Shown: positions 43,685 to 52,461 of the stretch, one piece after another
Layout: the number at the start of each line of letters is the position of its first letter
Position numbering within the stretch: position 1 is the stretch's first letter
Assembly (NCBI RefSeq): GCF_000422845.1
Contig: NZ_KE383934.1
Coordinates: 1-64,000, forward strand
Length of the DNA stretch: 64,000 bases
Reading direction: 5' to 3'
From: Oceanobacter kriegii DSM 6294
Lineage (GTDB): Bacteria > Pseudomonadota > Gammaproteobacteria > Pseudomonadales > Oceanobacteraceae
Position numbers and translations under genes: made by a program
Notes under the pieces: model-generated
What the model was told of the DNA's origin: nothing
Database searches by the model: none
Seen by the model: only the letters and a program-made list of their open reading frames with translations

Positions 43685-44704
43685 ATGGACCTGCGATTGG
43701 ATCGATTGGTTGAGTGGGCGACGCACATTATTCGTCGCGAAGCAGATCTGGCGCTTGATGCCAGTGTTGAGATGGTGTCAGGCGACGCCAGTTTTCGCCG
43801 TTATTTCCGCTTGAGAGGCATGGGCCGCAGCTGGATTCTGGTGGACGCGCCACCGGAAAAAGAAGACAACCCCCGGTTTATCGCCATTGCCAACGAATGG
43901 CGCTCGCACGATGTCACCGTGCCGAGAGTCATCGGCTCCGACATTGAGCAAGGTTTTATGCTGTTGGAAGACTTCGGCGACACCTTGCTGTGGGCCGCGT
44001 TGCACGAAGACAGCGCCAATGAGGCGACAATTCTGGCGCTGTATCGAGGCGCGATTGAGCAGCTGGTGCACTTGCAAGGCGTTCCCTGTGCCGAGCTGCC
44101 AAAGTACGACGCCGAGCTGTTGCAAACCGAAATGGCGTTGTTCCGCGACTGGCTCTGCCAGCAGCAGCTGGAACTGGCGCTGAGCGATTCCGAACAGCAA
44201 ATGCTGACCGACACTTTTGCGTTGTTGCAACGGGAAGCGTTGGCGCAGCCGGTGGTGACGGTGCATCGCGATTACCATTCCCGCAACCTGATGGTGCTGG
44301 AAGAGGGCAAACTTGGGGTCATCGACTTTCAGGACGCAGTGGCTGGCCCGGCGACGTACGATCTGGTCTCACTGCTGCGCGACTGTTATGTACGCTGGCC
44401 CCAGGCCATGGTTGAAGAGCTGATGGCTCATTACTGGGAGCTGGCTCGCCCGGCGGGTCGTTATCGTGGCGACTGGGCGCAGTTTGTTCGTGATGTCGAC
44501 CTGATGGGCATGCAGCGTCATATCAAGGCCGCCGGTATTTTTGCCCGCCTGAACCTGCGCGATGGTAAACCGACCTATCTGGCCGATGTGCCGAACACCT
44601 GTCAGTACCTGGTGGAAGTGTCTGCTCGTTACCCGGAGCTGCAACCTTTCCACGACTGGCTGGCACAGCGACTGATTCCGGCATTGGACAAGCTAACCCA
44701 ATGA
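43685..44704 (+). CDS. amgK: N-acetylmuramate/N-acetylglucosamine kinase AmgK
   Basis: AmgK phosphorylates the anomeric carbon of MurNAc or GlcNAc, in the peptidoglycan recycling route of Pseudomonas that bypasses de novo UDP-MurNAc synthesis. The 339-residue aminoglycoside-phosphotransferase-fold protein shows SGDASFRRYFRLR, the catalytic VHRDYHSRNLMV and the metal-binding GVIDFQDAV. GAGG precedes ATG 43685. It is divergent from lptD and overlaps murU by four bases. Confidence 0.93.
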   Translation: MDLRLDRLVEWATHIIRREADLALDASVEMVSGDASFRRYFRLRGMGRSWILVDAPPEKEDNPRFIAIANEWRSHDVTVPRVIGSDIEQGFMLLEDFGDTLLWAALHEDSANEATILALYRGAIEQLVHLQGVPCAELPKYDAELLQTEMALFRDWLCQQQLELALSDSEQQMLTDTFALLQREALAQPVVTVHRDYHSRNLMVLEEGKLGVIDFQDAVAGPATYDLVSLLRDCYVRWPQAMVEELMAHYWELARPAGRYRGDWAQFVRDVDLMGMQRHIKAAGIFARLNLRDGKPTYLADVPNTCQYLVEVSARYPELQPFHDWLAQRLIPALDKLTQ

Positions 44705-45495
44705 CTGCAACCGCCTTGCCATACAAAGCCATGATACTGGCCGCCGGTCGCGGTCAGCGCATGGCGCCGTTAACGGACCATTGCCCCAAGCCGCTGCTGC
44801 CGCTGGCGGGTAAACCGCTGATTCAGCATCACATTGAAAAGCTGGTGGCTGCCGGATTTGAAAATCTGGTGATCAACCACGCCTGGCTGGGGCAAATGAT
44901 TGAAGAGGCACTGGGCGATGGCGAATCGCTCGGCTGCCGGATTCAGTATTCGGCCGAAACCGAGGCGCTGGAAACCGCCGGTGGCATTTTGAATGCCTTG
45001 CCTCTGTTATGTCGGTCGCAGCAGTCCCGGTCACAGCCGTTCGGGAGGACAGAGCCAGAACCATTTTTGCTGATCAATGGTGATGTGTGGACCAACTGGA
45101 ACTACCAACAGGCCGCAGACTTGCTGCAAGCCAATGTGCTGGGTAGCGACTGTGATGCGCTACTGTGGCTGGTCGATAACCCGGACCATAATCCGAACGG
45201 CGATTTCCTTTTAAAAGGCACGCAGGTAATCGACCCCGGCAGCCCGGCGCAGTCATTTGACCTAGCTTCGCAATCTGAGGAGCTGGAAGAACGTCTCACG
45301 TTTGCGGGAGTTTCACTGATTCACCCGCGGTTACTGGCAGGCTACGAGCCCGGTAAACGCGCCCTTGCGCCGGTGTTGCGCGAGGCCATGGCCAAGGGCC
45401 GTCTAGCAGGACGCAAACTGGACGGTCAGTGGGTCGACGTCGGCACACCACAGCGGTTGCAACAGCTTGAACAACAATTAATGGAGAACGCCTGA
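44701..45495 (+). CDS. murU: N-acetylmuramate-1-phosphate uridylyltransferase MurU
   Basis: MurU uses UTP to convert MurNAc-1-phosphate, the AmgK product, into UDP-MurNAc. The 264-residue nucleotidyltransferase starts with AMILAAGRGQRMAPLTDHCPKPLLPLAGKPLI, the classical pyrophosphorylase signature, and has LLINGDVW with the metal-binding Asp. This pathway gives fosfomycin tolerance in Pseudomonas. It overlaps amgK by ATGA and djlA by one base (TGATG). Confidence 0.94.
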   Translation: MTATALPYKAMILAAGRGQRMAPLTDHCPKPLLPLAGKPLIQHHIEKLVAAGFENLVINHAWLGQMIEEALGDGESLGCRIQYSAETEALETAGGILNALPLLCRSQQSRSQPFGRTEPEPFLLINGDVWTNWNYQQAADLLQANVLGSDCDALLWLVDNPDHNPNGDFLLKGTQVIDPGSPAQSFDLASQSEELEERLTFAGVSLIHPRLLAGYEPGKRALAPVLREAMAKGRLAGRKLDGQWVDVGTPQRLQQLEQQLMENA

Positions 45496-46286
45496 TGCTA
45501 TGGATGGGTAAGGCCATGGGCAGCATGCTCGGCCTGATGACCGGTGGACCTTTTGGCGCCATTGTGGGTGCCTTTGTGGGTCACTTGTTCGACCAGAACG
45601 TTGAACGCTTTATGGGCGGTAATTTCACCCTGCCTGCGGGAGCGTCAATCAGCCAGACCCGCACGCTGTTTGTTTCGACCCTGTACCGTTGCATGGGTCG
45701 CATCGCCAAAACGGACGGCCGTGTCAGCGAAGAAGAAATCGCTGCCGCGACCTTTGTGATGGATCGTATGGCACTCAAGGGCGAAGCCCGCCAGCAAGCC
45801 ATCGACTGGTTCCGGGAAGGCAAACAACCGACCGAAGAAATGGACGCCGACCTTGCCAAACTGCGGCCGCTGATGAGTGGTCCGATGTCGCAGATGTTTC
45901 TCGAAGTGGTGATGACCATTGGCTATGCCGATGGCGAATTGTCGGCGCAGGAATGGGCCTTGATTGAACATCTGTCGAACCGGCTGGGGATCAGTCAGGC
46001 ACAGATGCAAGGGGTGAAGGAACGGATTGAATCGGCCGTGCATCAGTCGCGCAACGGCGGCATGAGCCGCAGTCAGCAACTGGATCAGGCCTACAAAACC
46101 CTGGGCGTTTCCGCCGATGTTGACGACGACACCCTGAAGAAAACCTACCGTAAACTGATGTCACAGAATCACCCGGACAAGCTGGGAGCCAAAGGCGTGC
46201 CGGACGAAATGATTCGGCTTGCAAAGGAAAAGACCCAGCAAATCCAGCAGGCCTATGCCTTGATCAAAAAGCAGCGCGGCCAGTGA
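45495..46286 (+). CDS. djlA: Co-chaperone DjlA
   Basis: A 263-residue membrane-anchored DnaJ-like protein that stimulates DnaK. The N-terminal glycine-rich transmembrane segment (MLWMGKAMGSMLGLMTGGPFG, residues ~1-32) is the known dimerising anchor. A TerB-like helical domain follows (about 55-175), and the C-terminal J domain carries HPD in LMSQNHPDKLG. It is convergent with arfB, with 11 bases between the stops. Confidence 0.94.
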   Translation: MLWMGKAMGSMLGLMTGGPFGAIVGAFVGHLFDQNVERFMGGNFTLPAGASISQTRTLFVSTLYRCMGRIAKTDGRVSEEEIAAATFVMDRMALKGEARQQAIDWFREGKQPTEEMDADLAKLRPLMSGPMSQMFLEVVMTIGYADGELSAQEWALIEHLSNRLGISQAQMQGVKERIESAVHQSRNGGMSRSQQLDQAYKTLGVSADVDDDTLKKTYRKLMSQNHPDKLGAKGVPDEMIRLAKEKTQQIQQAYALIKKQRGQ

Positions 46287-46297
46287 AGATGAGCGCC

Positions 46298-46726
46298 CTA
46301 ATAATCGACCTTGCCGCGCATGGACTTGACCTGACCCCGGCGGGTCTTGCTGTCCATGCGTTTGCGTTGGGATGAGCGTGTCGGTCGGGTGGCTACCCGA
46401 GCCGCCTGGACAATGGTCGCTTCGCGCACCACTTCCGCCAGACGCTCCAGCGCATCCTCGCGGTTCTTTTCCTGAGTGCGGAATTGCTGCGCCTTGATGA
46501 TCAGAATGCCGTCCTTGGTCAGGCGGCTGTCTTTCTTTTGCAGCAAGCGTTCCTTGACGGCGATTGGCAAGCTGGAGGCGTTGATATCGAAGCGCAAATG
46601 AATGGCGCTGGATACCTTGTTGACGTTCTGGCCACCGGCGCCTTGGGCTCGAATCGCTTGCAGGTCGATTTCGGAAAGCGGGATGGACAGGCGATGGTTA
46701 ATGCTGAGGGATTCGGTTTCGTTCAT
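46298..46726 (-). CDS. arfB: Peptidyl-tRNA hydrolase ArfB (YaeJ)
   Basis: ArfB releases peptides from ribosomes stalled on mRNAs without a stop codon. The 142-residue protein has the release-factor motif GAGGQNVNK (GGQ near residue 31) and the basic C-terminal tail (RKRMDSKTRRGQVKSMRGK) that sits in the empty mRNA channel. Length and tail are those of the family. It lies 72 bases after the hemolysin III gene on the same strand. Confidence 0.95.
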   Translation of the reverse strand: MNETESLSINHRLSIPLSEIDLQAIRAQGAGGQNVNKVSSAIHLRFDINASSLPIAVKERLLQKKDSRLTKDGILIIKAQQFRTQEKNREDALERLAEVVREATIVQAARVATRPTRSSQRKRMDSKTRRGQVKSMRGKVDY

Positions 46727-46798
46727 GGCGCTACAGTAACAGAATATGGTTTGGTCTGTGGCTTAAATGGTTTTTGCCCTGCTGTCTTAATCCTGCTG

Positions 46799-47476
46799 TC
46801 ATGGCAGGGCGCTGACATCAAAGTCGGCCAGCCCAAAGGCAATCGCCCAGAAATGGCAAAATACACCGGCCATCACAAACACATGCCAGATTTCATGGAA
46901 GCCAAACACGGTTGGCCACGGGTCGGGCCACTTCAATGCATAAATGATGGCACCTACGGTGTAAAACAGACCGCCCGCTACAATCCACCACAGCACGTGG
47001 GTCGGAATACGTTCGGCGGCTGGTTCAATGGCAAAAATCACCAGCCAGCCCATGCCCAGATAAATCACCGTTGAGAGCCAGCGCGGGGCATCAATCCAGA
47101 ACAATTTCAGGGCAATGCCCGCGACGGCAAAGGCCCATACTCCGGCAAACAGGCTCCAGCCCAGTGTGCCGTTCAATGGCACCAGACAAATGGGCGTATA
47201 GGTACCGGCGATCATCAGGAAAATCGCCATATGATCGATGCGCTTCAGCCAGGTGATCAGCTCGTCGGACCCGTGGGCAAGGTGGTACAGTGCGCTGGTC
47301 GAAAACATCAGCAGCATGGTGGCGCCAAACACCGGAAAGCTGACCCATTGCCAAATGTCGCCGTGCACTGCCGCCTGGGCGCTCAGTATGCACAGCGCCA
47401 CAATGGCAAACAGCGCACCGGCCATGTGGGTGAAGCCGGAAACCGGCTCGCGAAAAAATCGGGTACTGGTAATCAT
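46799..47476 (-). CDS. Hemolysin III (PAQR/TrhA) family membrane protein
   Basis: A 225-residue protein with seven predicted membrane helices and the family motifs: EPVSGFTHMAGALFA near the start, FSTSALYHLAHG, RIDHMAIFLMIAGTYTP and HEIWHVFVMAG at the end, whose histidines may bind zinc. TrhA of E. coli has been linked to membrane-energetics control. ATG 47476 starts the first conserved block; the longer frame to 47815 is random-looking. Confidence 0.9.
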   Translation of the reverse strand: MITSTRFFREPVSGFTHMAGALFAIVALCILSAQAAVHGDIWQWVSFPVFGATMLLMFSTSALYHLAHGSDELITWLKRIDHMAIFLMIAGTYTPICLVPLNGTLGWSLFAGVWAFAVAGIALKLFWIDAPRWLSTVIYLGMGWLVIFAIEPAAERIPTHVLWWIVAGGLFYTVGAIIYALKWPDPWPTVFGFHEIWHVFVMAGVFCHFWAIAFGLADFDVSALP

Positions 47477-47574
47477 CAAAACAACCTGGTGAACATCACT
47501 GCTATTTTTACTGCAAGCCGATGACAGCAAATGCTGGTAAATGTTCGCCAGCCTAACAGAGATGGCGTCGCAGC

Positions 47575-47991
47575 GTGGAAATATGCGAATCAGCACAGGT
47601 GAAATCAAACTTGTCCAAATGTGCCAATAAAGAATCCGAGGCGTGGAGTGTCTACCTGATCCGTAACTGTCTCGATCAGTTGTATTGCGGCGCCACCTCG
47701 AACGTTGAGCGGCGTTTTGCCGAGCATCAGGCCGGTGGTGTGCGGGCCGCTCGGGCGCTGCGAGGCAAAGCACCTTTGCAATTGGTCTGGCACCATCAAC
47801 TGGCTGATAAATCAACGGCTTTGCGTTGGGAATATCGGGTCAAGCAGCTCAGTCGTCGGCAAAAAGACGCCCTGATATCCGGCAGTAACCGCTTGATGCA
47901 GCAATTGGCGGATACCGTCGCCAATAAGTCGGCTGCGGATACGGTGACAACGGCTGCAAGCGTCAAATCTGACCAAACAAAGACGAAATGA
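47575..47991 (+). CDS. GIY-YIG nuclease superfamily protein
   Basis: A protein of up to 138 residues with a small GIY-YIG fold like the UPF0213/YhbQ group. The motif reads WSVYLIRNCLDQLYCGATSNVERRFAEHQAG, with VYL and YCG as the GIY/YIG equivalents and the catalytic-type Arg in ERRF. It lacks other domains, and YhbQ-like proteins have an unclear cellular role. No ATG fits; candidates are GTG 47575, GTG 47599 and TTG 47611, so the first 10-15 residues are uncertain. The tail is rich in T, A and K. Confidence 0.82.
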   Translation: MEICESAQVKSNLSKCANKESEAWSVYLIRNCLDQLYCGATSNVERRFAEHQAGGVRAARALRGKAPLQLVWHHQLADKSTALRWEYRVKQLSRRQKDALISGSNRLMQQLADTVANKSAADTVTTAASVKSDQTKTK

Positions 47992-48075
47992 TATGAGAAT
48001 TGTTACACGGATGTCATAACCGGGCTTTAGACTGCCAGCCCCTGTCAGTACAATGACAGCCGTTTTTTGAACGAT

Positions 48076-48852
48076 ATGGATTTTGCACACATGCTCTCTG
48101 CCGTTTGGGCAGCCCGTTGGTATCTGCTACTAGGGTTGCTGTCTTTGCTGGTTTTTCTCGCGGTGACTGTTCCCCTGAATCTGGTTTGGCAAACTCTGGA
48201 GCCGAATCTGGGGCGTTTACCGGTGCAGGTCAATTCCGTATCGGGCACTGTCTGGGACGGCCGTTTCCAGATTCGTGAGCGCCAACTGGGCGTATTGAAT
48301 GGTGAATGGCAATTGCAGCCACTGTCTCTGCTGAGCGGCAGTGCTGTGGCCGATGTGACAGTCAACAGCGATTCGCTGCGCGTGACCGCCAACCTGCAAG
48401 CCTCTGCCAATGGTGAAGTGCAAATCAGTGAGTTGGATGGCTACTTCGACCCACTGCTGCTGGCGCCAATGCTGCGTCGTCAACGGGTGTCGTTTGATGG
48501 CGATATTGAAGCCAGCAAGGTCGCTGCCACACTGAACGCCAATACCCTGCAAGTAGCCGAGGTGTCGGGTCGGATTATTTATCAGGGCGGCTCAGCGGAG
48601 TTCCCGGTGCAGGGCAAGCCGGTGAGTGCAGAGATTCCAATGATCATCGGCAACTTGTCGATGGAAGGCGACAAAGCAGTCGTCAATATTGAAAACACCG
48701 ATTCAGAAGCGCTGGCGCAGGGCTTTCTGCAACCGGACGGCTGGGCCGGGGTAGCGGTACGTCGTCGCTTTATCGATACACTGGGTCAGCAGTGGCCGCA
48801 GAAAGCCGACGCGGACACGGTGATTTTTGAAGTGTCCCACAAGATTCTATAA
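48076..48852 (+). CDS. gspN: Type II secretion system protein N
   Basis: A 258-residue inner-membrane protein with one N-terminal helix (WYLLLGLLSLLVFLAVTVPLNLVW) and a periplasmic beta-rich domain. GTVWDGRFQIRERQLGVLNGEWQLQPLSLLSG is the GspN hallmark. GspN is an accessory component found in a subset of type II systems. The start is unclear (TTG 48067, ATG 48076 or ATG 48091), with no good ribosome site. It precedes gspC by 29 bases. Confidence 0.85.
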   Translation: MDFAHMLSAVWAARWYLLLGLLSLLVFLAVTVPLNLVWQTLEPNLGRLPVQVNSVSGTVWDGRFQIRERQLGVLNGEWQLQPLSLLSGSAVADVTVNSDSLRVTANLQASANGEVQISELDGYFDPLLLAPMLRRQRVSFDGDIEASKVAATLNANTLQVAEVSGRIIYQGGSAEFPVQGKPVSAEIPMIIGNLSMEGDKAVVNIENTDSEALAQGFLQPDGWAGVAVRRRFIDTLGQQWPQKADADTVIFEVSHKIL

Positions 48853-48881
48853 CCTTTGCCGCCGACACGGAGCGACGTACA

Positions 48882-49760
48882 TTGGAAATGAAAGCGGTAG
48901 AACTGCCACGCTGGCAAAAATTGACTCTGATAAGTGGCAAGCTGTTGCTGACGCTGTTGATCAGTTGGCAGCTGTCGCAGCTGATCTGGGCCATTGTTGC
49001 ACCGCAGCCCCTGATCCTGATGGCACCCACCAAGGGTGACGGCAGCACCGTGGCCCGTGCCGAAGGCACTGCGCAGTACCACCTGTTTGGCGAAGCCTCC
49101 GAGCTGCCAGCGCCGGTGATCGCCCAGCCTGTGGATGCACCGGAAACCCGTCTCAAGCTCACCTTGCTGGGTGTCAACGCTGCCAACCCGGAAGAAAACT
49201 CCAGTGCCATCATTGCGGTATCCGGCCGCGCCGGTGACTTTTTCCGCCTTGGCGACACCGTACAAGGCCGCACCCGGCTGGTGGGGGTGTATCCGCACAA
49301 GGTCATGCTGGATACCTCCGGCAAACTCGAAACCCTCAAATTTGACGACGAACCTAACCGCGGCTCTGACGTTCGCAGTGTGCCTGCCCCAAGTCGGGCC
49401 GAAGACTTGCCAGAACGCCTGACCCAAGGCTCGTTGACCCAACGGTTCCGCAAGGTTCGTAACGCCACCGAATTTGTAGGCGTAGCCACCAGTGAAATTG
49501 CCGATGACCCGCTGGCGGCGCTGAATAAAATGGGGCTCGAGCCTCAGGGCGCCGGTTCCGGCTACCGGGTTAAACCGGGTTCGCCACTGATGCAATTCAA
49601 ACTCCGTCCGGGAGATATCGTGCTGTCGATCAACAGCCAGTCTCTTGGCGATCCTGCCAGCGATCAGAGCTTGCTGGCCGACCTCCCGAATGCTGACGAA
49701 GTACGCATTGAAGTACAGCGCGGCAATAGTCGTTTCAACGTCAACCACAGACTGGATTAA
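48882..49760 (+). CDS. gspC: Type II secretion system protein C
   Basis: A 292-residue bitopic protein that links the inner-membrane platform to the secretin. A cytoplasmic N-terminus and one helix (about residues 18-40) are followed by an HR domain (LKLTLLGVNAANPEENSSAIIAV..GDTVQGRTRLVGVYPHKVML) and a C-terminal PDZ-like domain (FKLRPGDIVLSINSQSL). TTG 48882 lies nine bases after GGAG; ATG 48888 is six bases further. Its stop overlaps the gspD start by one base. Confidence 0.92.
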   Translation: MEMKAVELPRWQKLTLISGKLLLTLLISWQLSQLIWAIVAPQPLILMAPTKGDGSTVARAEGTAQYHLFGEASELPAPVIAQPVDAPETRLKLTLLGVNAANPEENSSAIIAVSGRAGDFFRLGDTVQGRTRLVGVYPHKVMLDTSGKLETLKFDDEPNRGSDVRSVPAPSRAEDLPERLTQGSLTQRFRKVRNATEFVGVATSEIADDPLAALNKMGLEPQGAGSGYRVKPGSPLMQFKLRPGDIVLSINSQSLGDPASDQSLLADLPNADEVRIEVQRGNSRFNVNHRLD

Positions 49761-51664
49761 TGTTAATGGGTGCTATCAAACACTGGGCAATGATTGCCAT
49801 GTTGTTCCTGAGCCTGAGTGCTACCGCACAGGACAACTGGCAGATCAATCTGAAGGAAGCCGACATTGGTGCCTTTATCAGTCAGGTGGCTGACATCACC
49901 GGCAAGAGCTTTGTGATTGACCCTCGGGTCAAGGGCAAGGTGAACGTGCTGTCGAGCGATCCGATGGATGCGGAAGGCGTTTACGAACTGTTCCTGTCGG
50001 TGCTGCAACTGCACGGCTATGCCGCAGTGCCAGCGGGCGACGTGGTGTTGATCGTGCAGCAGAACGAAGTGAAGCAGGTTGGCCGTGATCTGAATACCAC
50101 CGCGGGAGACGGTAGCCAGGAACTGCTGACCAAAGTCATCATGATCAAAAACACCCCAGCGCTGGATCTGGTGCCGATTCTGCGTCCGCTGGTCGCCAAG
50201 TACGGTCACTTGGCCGGGGTGAAATCCGCCAACGCGCTGATCATTTCCGACCACGCTGCCAACATCGACCGGATTGAGCAGATCATTGATCGCCTCGACC
50301 GCTCCGGCTCGGAAGAACTGGAAGTGGTGCAATTGAAAGAAGCCTGGGTTGGTAACGTAGTGACCATGCTGCAAAGCCTCGACCCGTCCAAGGTCAGTCA
50401 GGGCAATGGCGAAGCCAATAACACCGCGGGCAGCATCCGTGTGGTTGCCGATGAGCGCAGCAACCGGCTGATCATCAAGGGTGAAAAGACCGCCCGTGAG
50501 CGCATTCGCAAACTGATTGAACAGCTGGACCAGCCGTCCTACTTCTCTGGCAGCGCCCGTGTGATTCGTCTGCAATACGCCGATGCCACCAAGCTGGCGG
50601 ACTTGCTGAAAAACCTGATGGGCGAAGTCACCAGTGACGACAAGGGTGCGGCCAAAGCCAAGGGTGACGTGGGCATTCATGCCGATGAAGAGCTGAACGC
50701 GCTGGTGGTGCGTGCAGAGCCATCCCTGATGAAAGAAATCCAGGAGCTGGTCAGCGAGCTGGATGTCCGTCGTGCCCAGGTATTGATCGAATCGGCCATT
50801 GTGGAAGTGACCGGCAGTGTTGACGACGCACTGGGCGTGCAGTGGGCAACCGGCGATCTGGATAACCCGGTGGGCGTCACCAACTTCAGCGATGCCGGTC
50901 CATCGATCAGCTCCATTGCCACCAGTGTGGCATCCGGCGACTACGCCAGCGCTGTGGGCAGTGGCCTGACGCTGGGTGGCTACAGCGAGCTGAACGGCAA
51001 CTTCAGCTTTGGTGTGATCATGCAGGCGTTGCAGAGCAACAGCCACACCAACCTGCTGTCGACCCCAAGCATTCTGACCATGGATAACCAGGAAGCCGAG
51101 ATCATTGTTGGTCAGAATGTGCCGTTCCGCACCGGCTCAACGGCGTCCTCCAGTAACTCCAACCCGTTCACCACCATTACCCGTGAAGACGTTGGTGTGA
51201 CCCTGAAAGTGATTCCTCATATTCACGATGGTTCGGACATTCGTTTGGAAGTGGAAGCGGCGGCCGAGTCGGTATCGTCCACCACCGTCGACGGCAGTGC
51301 TGACCTGATCACCAACAAGCGCTCGATCAAAACCATGATCCTGACTGCCAACGAAGAAACCGTGGTGCTGGGTGGTCTGATCCGTGACGATGTGATCGAA
51401 AGCGAAAGCAAGGTGCCGCTGCTGGGTGATATCCCGCTGATTGGCTGGCTGTTCCGCTCAACCAGCAGTCAGCACACCAAGAGCAACCTGATGGTGTTCT
51501 TGCGTCCAACCATCGTTAATACCGGTGACGTGGCCAAGCAAGTGACCGACAAGAAGTTCAAGGGTATTTGGGAGTTCAGCCTGTCGAAGGAAATTGGTGT
51601 AGACAGCCTGGATACCGAAATGGAGAAAATGTTCCAGGGTCTGCCGGGGCGTGATGGCGAATAA
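49760..51664 (+). CDS. gspD: Type II secretion system secretin
   Basis: GspD forms the outer-membrane gate. The 634-residue protein has a signal peptide (about 1-23), domain N0 (INLKEADIGAFISQVADITGKSFVIDPRVKGKV), repeated N1-N3 domains (to ~residue 330) and the secretin core, with NLLSTPSILTMDNQEAEIIVGQNVPF and the signature VPLLGDIPLIGWLFRS. The C-terminal S-domain region is short. gspE to gspM are not adjacent and must lie elsewhere if the system is complete. Confidence 0.95.
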   Translation: MLMGAIKHWAMIAMLFLSLSATAQDNWQINLKEADIGAFISQVADITGKSFVIDPRVKGKVNVLSSDPMDAEGVYELFLSVLQLHGYAAVPAGDVVLIVQQNEVKQVGRDLNTTAGDGSQELLTKVIMIKNTPALDLVPILRPLVAKYGHLAGVKSANALIISDHAANIDRIEQIIDRLDRSGSEELEVVQLKEAWVGNVVTMLQSLDPSKVSQGNGEANNTAGSIRVVADERSNRLIIKGEKTARERIRKLIEQLDQPSYFSGSARVIRLQYADATKLADLLKNLMGEVTSDDKGAAKAKGDVGIHADEELNALVVRAEPSLMKEIQELVSELDVRRAQVLIESAIVEVTGSVDDALGVQWATGDLDNPVGVTNFSDAGPSISSIATSVASGDYASAVGSGLTLGGYSELNGNFSFGVIMQALQSNSHTNLLSTPSILTMDNQEAEIIVGQNVPFRTGSTASSSNSNPFTTITREDVGVTLKVIPHIHDGSDIRLEVEAAAESVSSTTVDGSADLITNKRSIKTMILTANEETVVLGGLIRDDVIESESKVPLLGDIPLIGWLFRSTSSQHTKSNLMVFLRPTIVNTGDVAKQVTDKKFKGIWEFSLSKEIGVDSLDTEMEKMFQGLPGRDGE

Positions 51665-51703
51665 GTCGCTGCGATTCTTCAGCTGCCTTCAGTTAAGGCA
51701 GCA

Positions 51704-51733
51704 ACAAAAAACGGCCTGCGGGCCGTTTTTTGT
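51704..51733. terminator. Bidirectional terminator between gspD and maf
   Basis: AAAAAACGGCC and GGCCGTTTTTT close the loop TGCG; A- and T-runs on both sides let it serve both converging genes. A second stem CTGCCTT/AAGGCAG precedes it at about 51683-51702. Confidence 0.92.
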
Positions 51734-51786
51734 TGGGTGTTTGTTGTAGTTGTTGGTAGGGCTGTTATGTCGCCAGCAAGCAGACA

Positions 51787-52383
51787 CTAGGTTGCTGGCT
51801 TGTTCGCCACCAGTGACAAGGGCTGCAGCCCAGCGTCGCGCATCAGGTTCAGCAAGCTGATCAACGGCAAGCCAATCAGGCTGTTGATGTCATTGCCATG
51901 CAGGCCCTCAAACAAATGAATCCCCAGCCCCTCAACCTTGAAGCTGCCAGCGCAATCGTATGGCTGTTCCAGTTCCAGATAGCGACGGATTTCGTCATCA
52001 TCGAGCTGGCGAAACGCGACGTCGAAGTGTTCACAACGGGACCACACCTGACCCTGATACCACAGCGCAATGCCGGTGGAAAAGCGCACGGATTTACCAA
52101 CGCAGGCTTTCAGCTGGGTAAAGGCCTTGTCGAAGCCATGGGGCTTGCCAACGATCTCGCCATTCACACTGCACGACTGGTCGCTGCCGATGATCCAGTG
52201 GTCCGGATGACTGTCGCTCAGGGCGCGGGCTTTTTCTATCGCCAGCCGTTCAACATAGGCGTCTATGGATTCCCCGGCTTGAGGGGTTTCATCAATATCC
52301 GGGCTGGCGCTTTCAAACGGAATGCCCAGCTGTGCCAGCTGCTGGCGACGGTAGCGGGAAGAAGAGGCGAGTAGCAGTTTCAT
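51787..52383 (-). CDS. yceF: Maf-family nucleotide pyrophosphatase (YceF type)
   Basis: A 198-residue house-cleaning enzyme that hydrolyses modified nucleoside triphosphates; the YceF group prefers m7GTP. LLLASSSRYRRQQLAQLGIPFE at the start, DETPQAGE, and GSDQSCSVNGEIVGKPH mark the group. The GSDQ form, rather than the ADT form of the dTTP/UTP enzymes, supports YceF. It lies 78 bases downstream of ssb, beyond the ssb terminator. Confidence 0.93.
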   Translation of the reverse strand: MKLLLASSSRYRRQQLAQLGIPFESASPDIDETPQAGESIDAYVERLAIEKARALSDSHPDHWIIGSDQSCSVNGEIVGKPHGFDKAFTQLKACVGKSVRFSTGIALWYQGQVWSRCEHFDVAFRQLDDDEIRRYLELEQPYDCAGSFKVEGLGIHLFEGLHGNDINSLIGLPLISLLNLMRDAGLQPLSLVANKPAT

Positions 52384-52404
52384 TCAGAAAAACTCCGGCT
52401 GGAT

Positions 52405-52431
52405 ACAAAACGGGCCGGTAAAACCGGCCCG
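52405..52431 (-). terminator. Rho-independent terminator after ssb
   Basis: On the minus strand CGGGCCGGT pairs with ACCGGCCCG around a three-base loop, followed by TTTTG. It lies 31 bases after the ssb stop. Confidence 0.88.
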
Positions 52432-52461
52432 CTGGGGATGTTGACGTTACGGCAGCCGTAA

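Noticed and set aside
49763-51046. 427-codon ORF antisense to gspD
   Set aside because: Shadow of a certain secretin gene; no ribosome site or family likeness.
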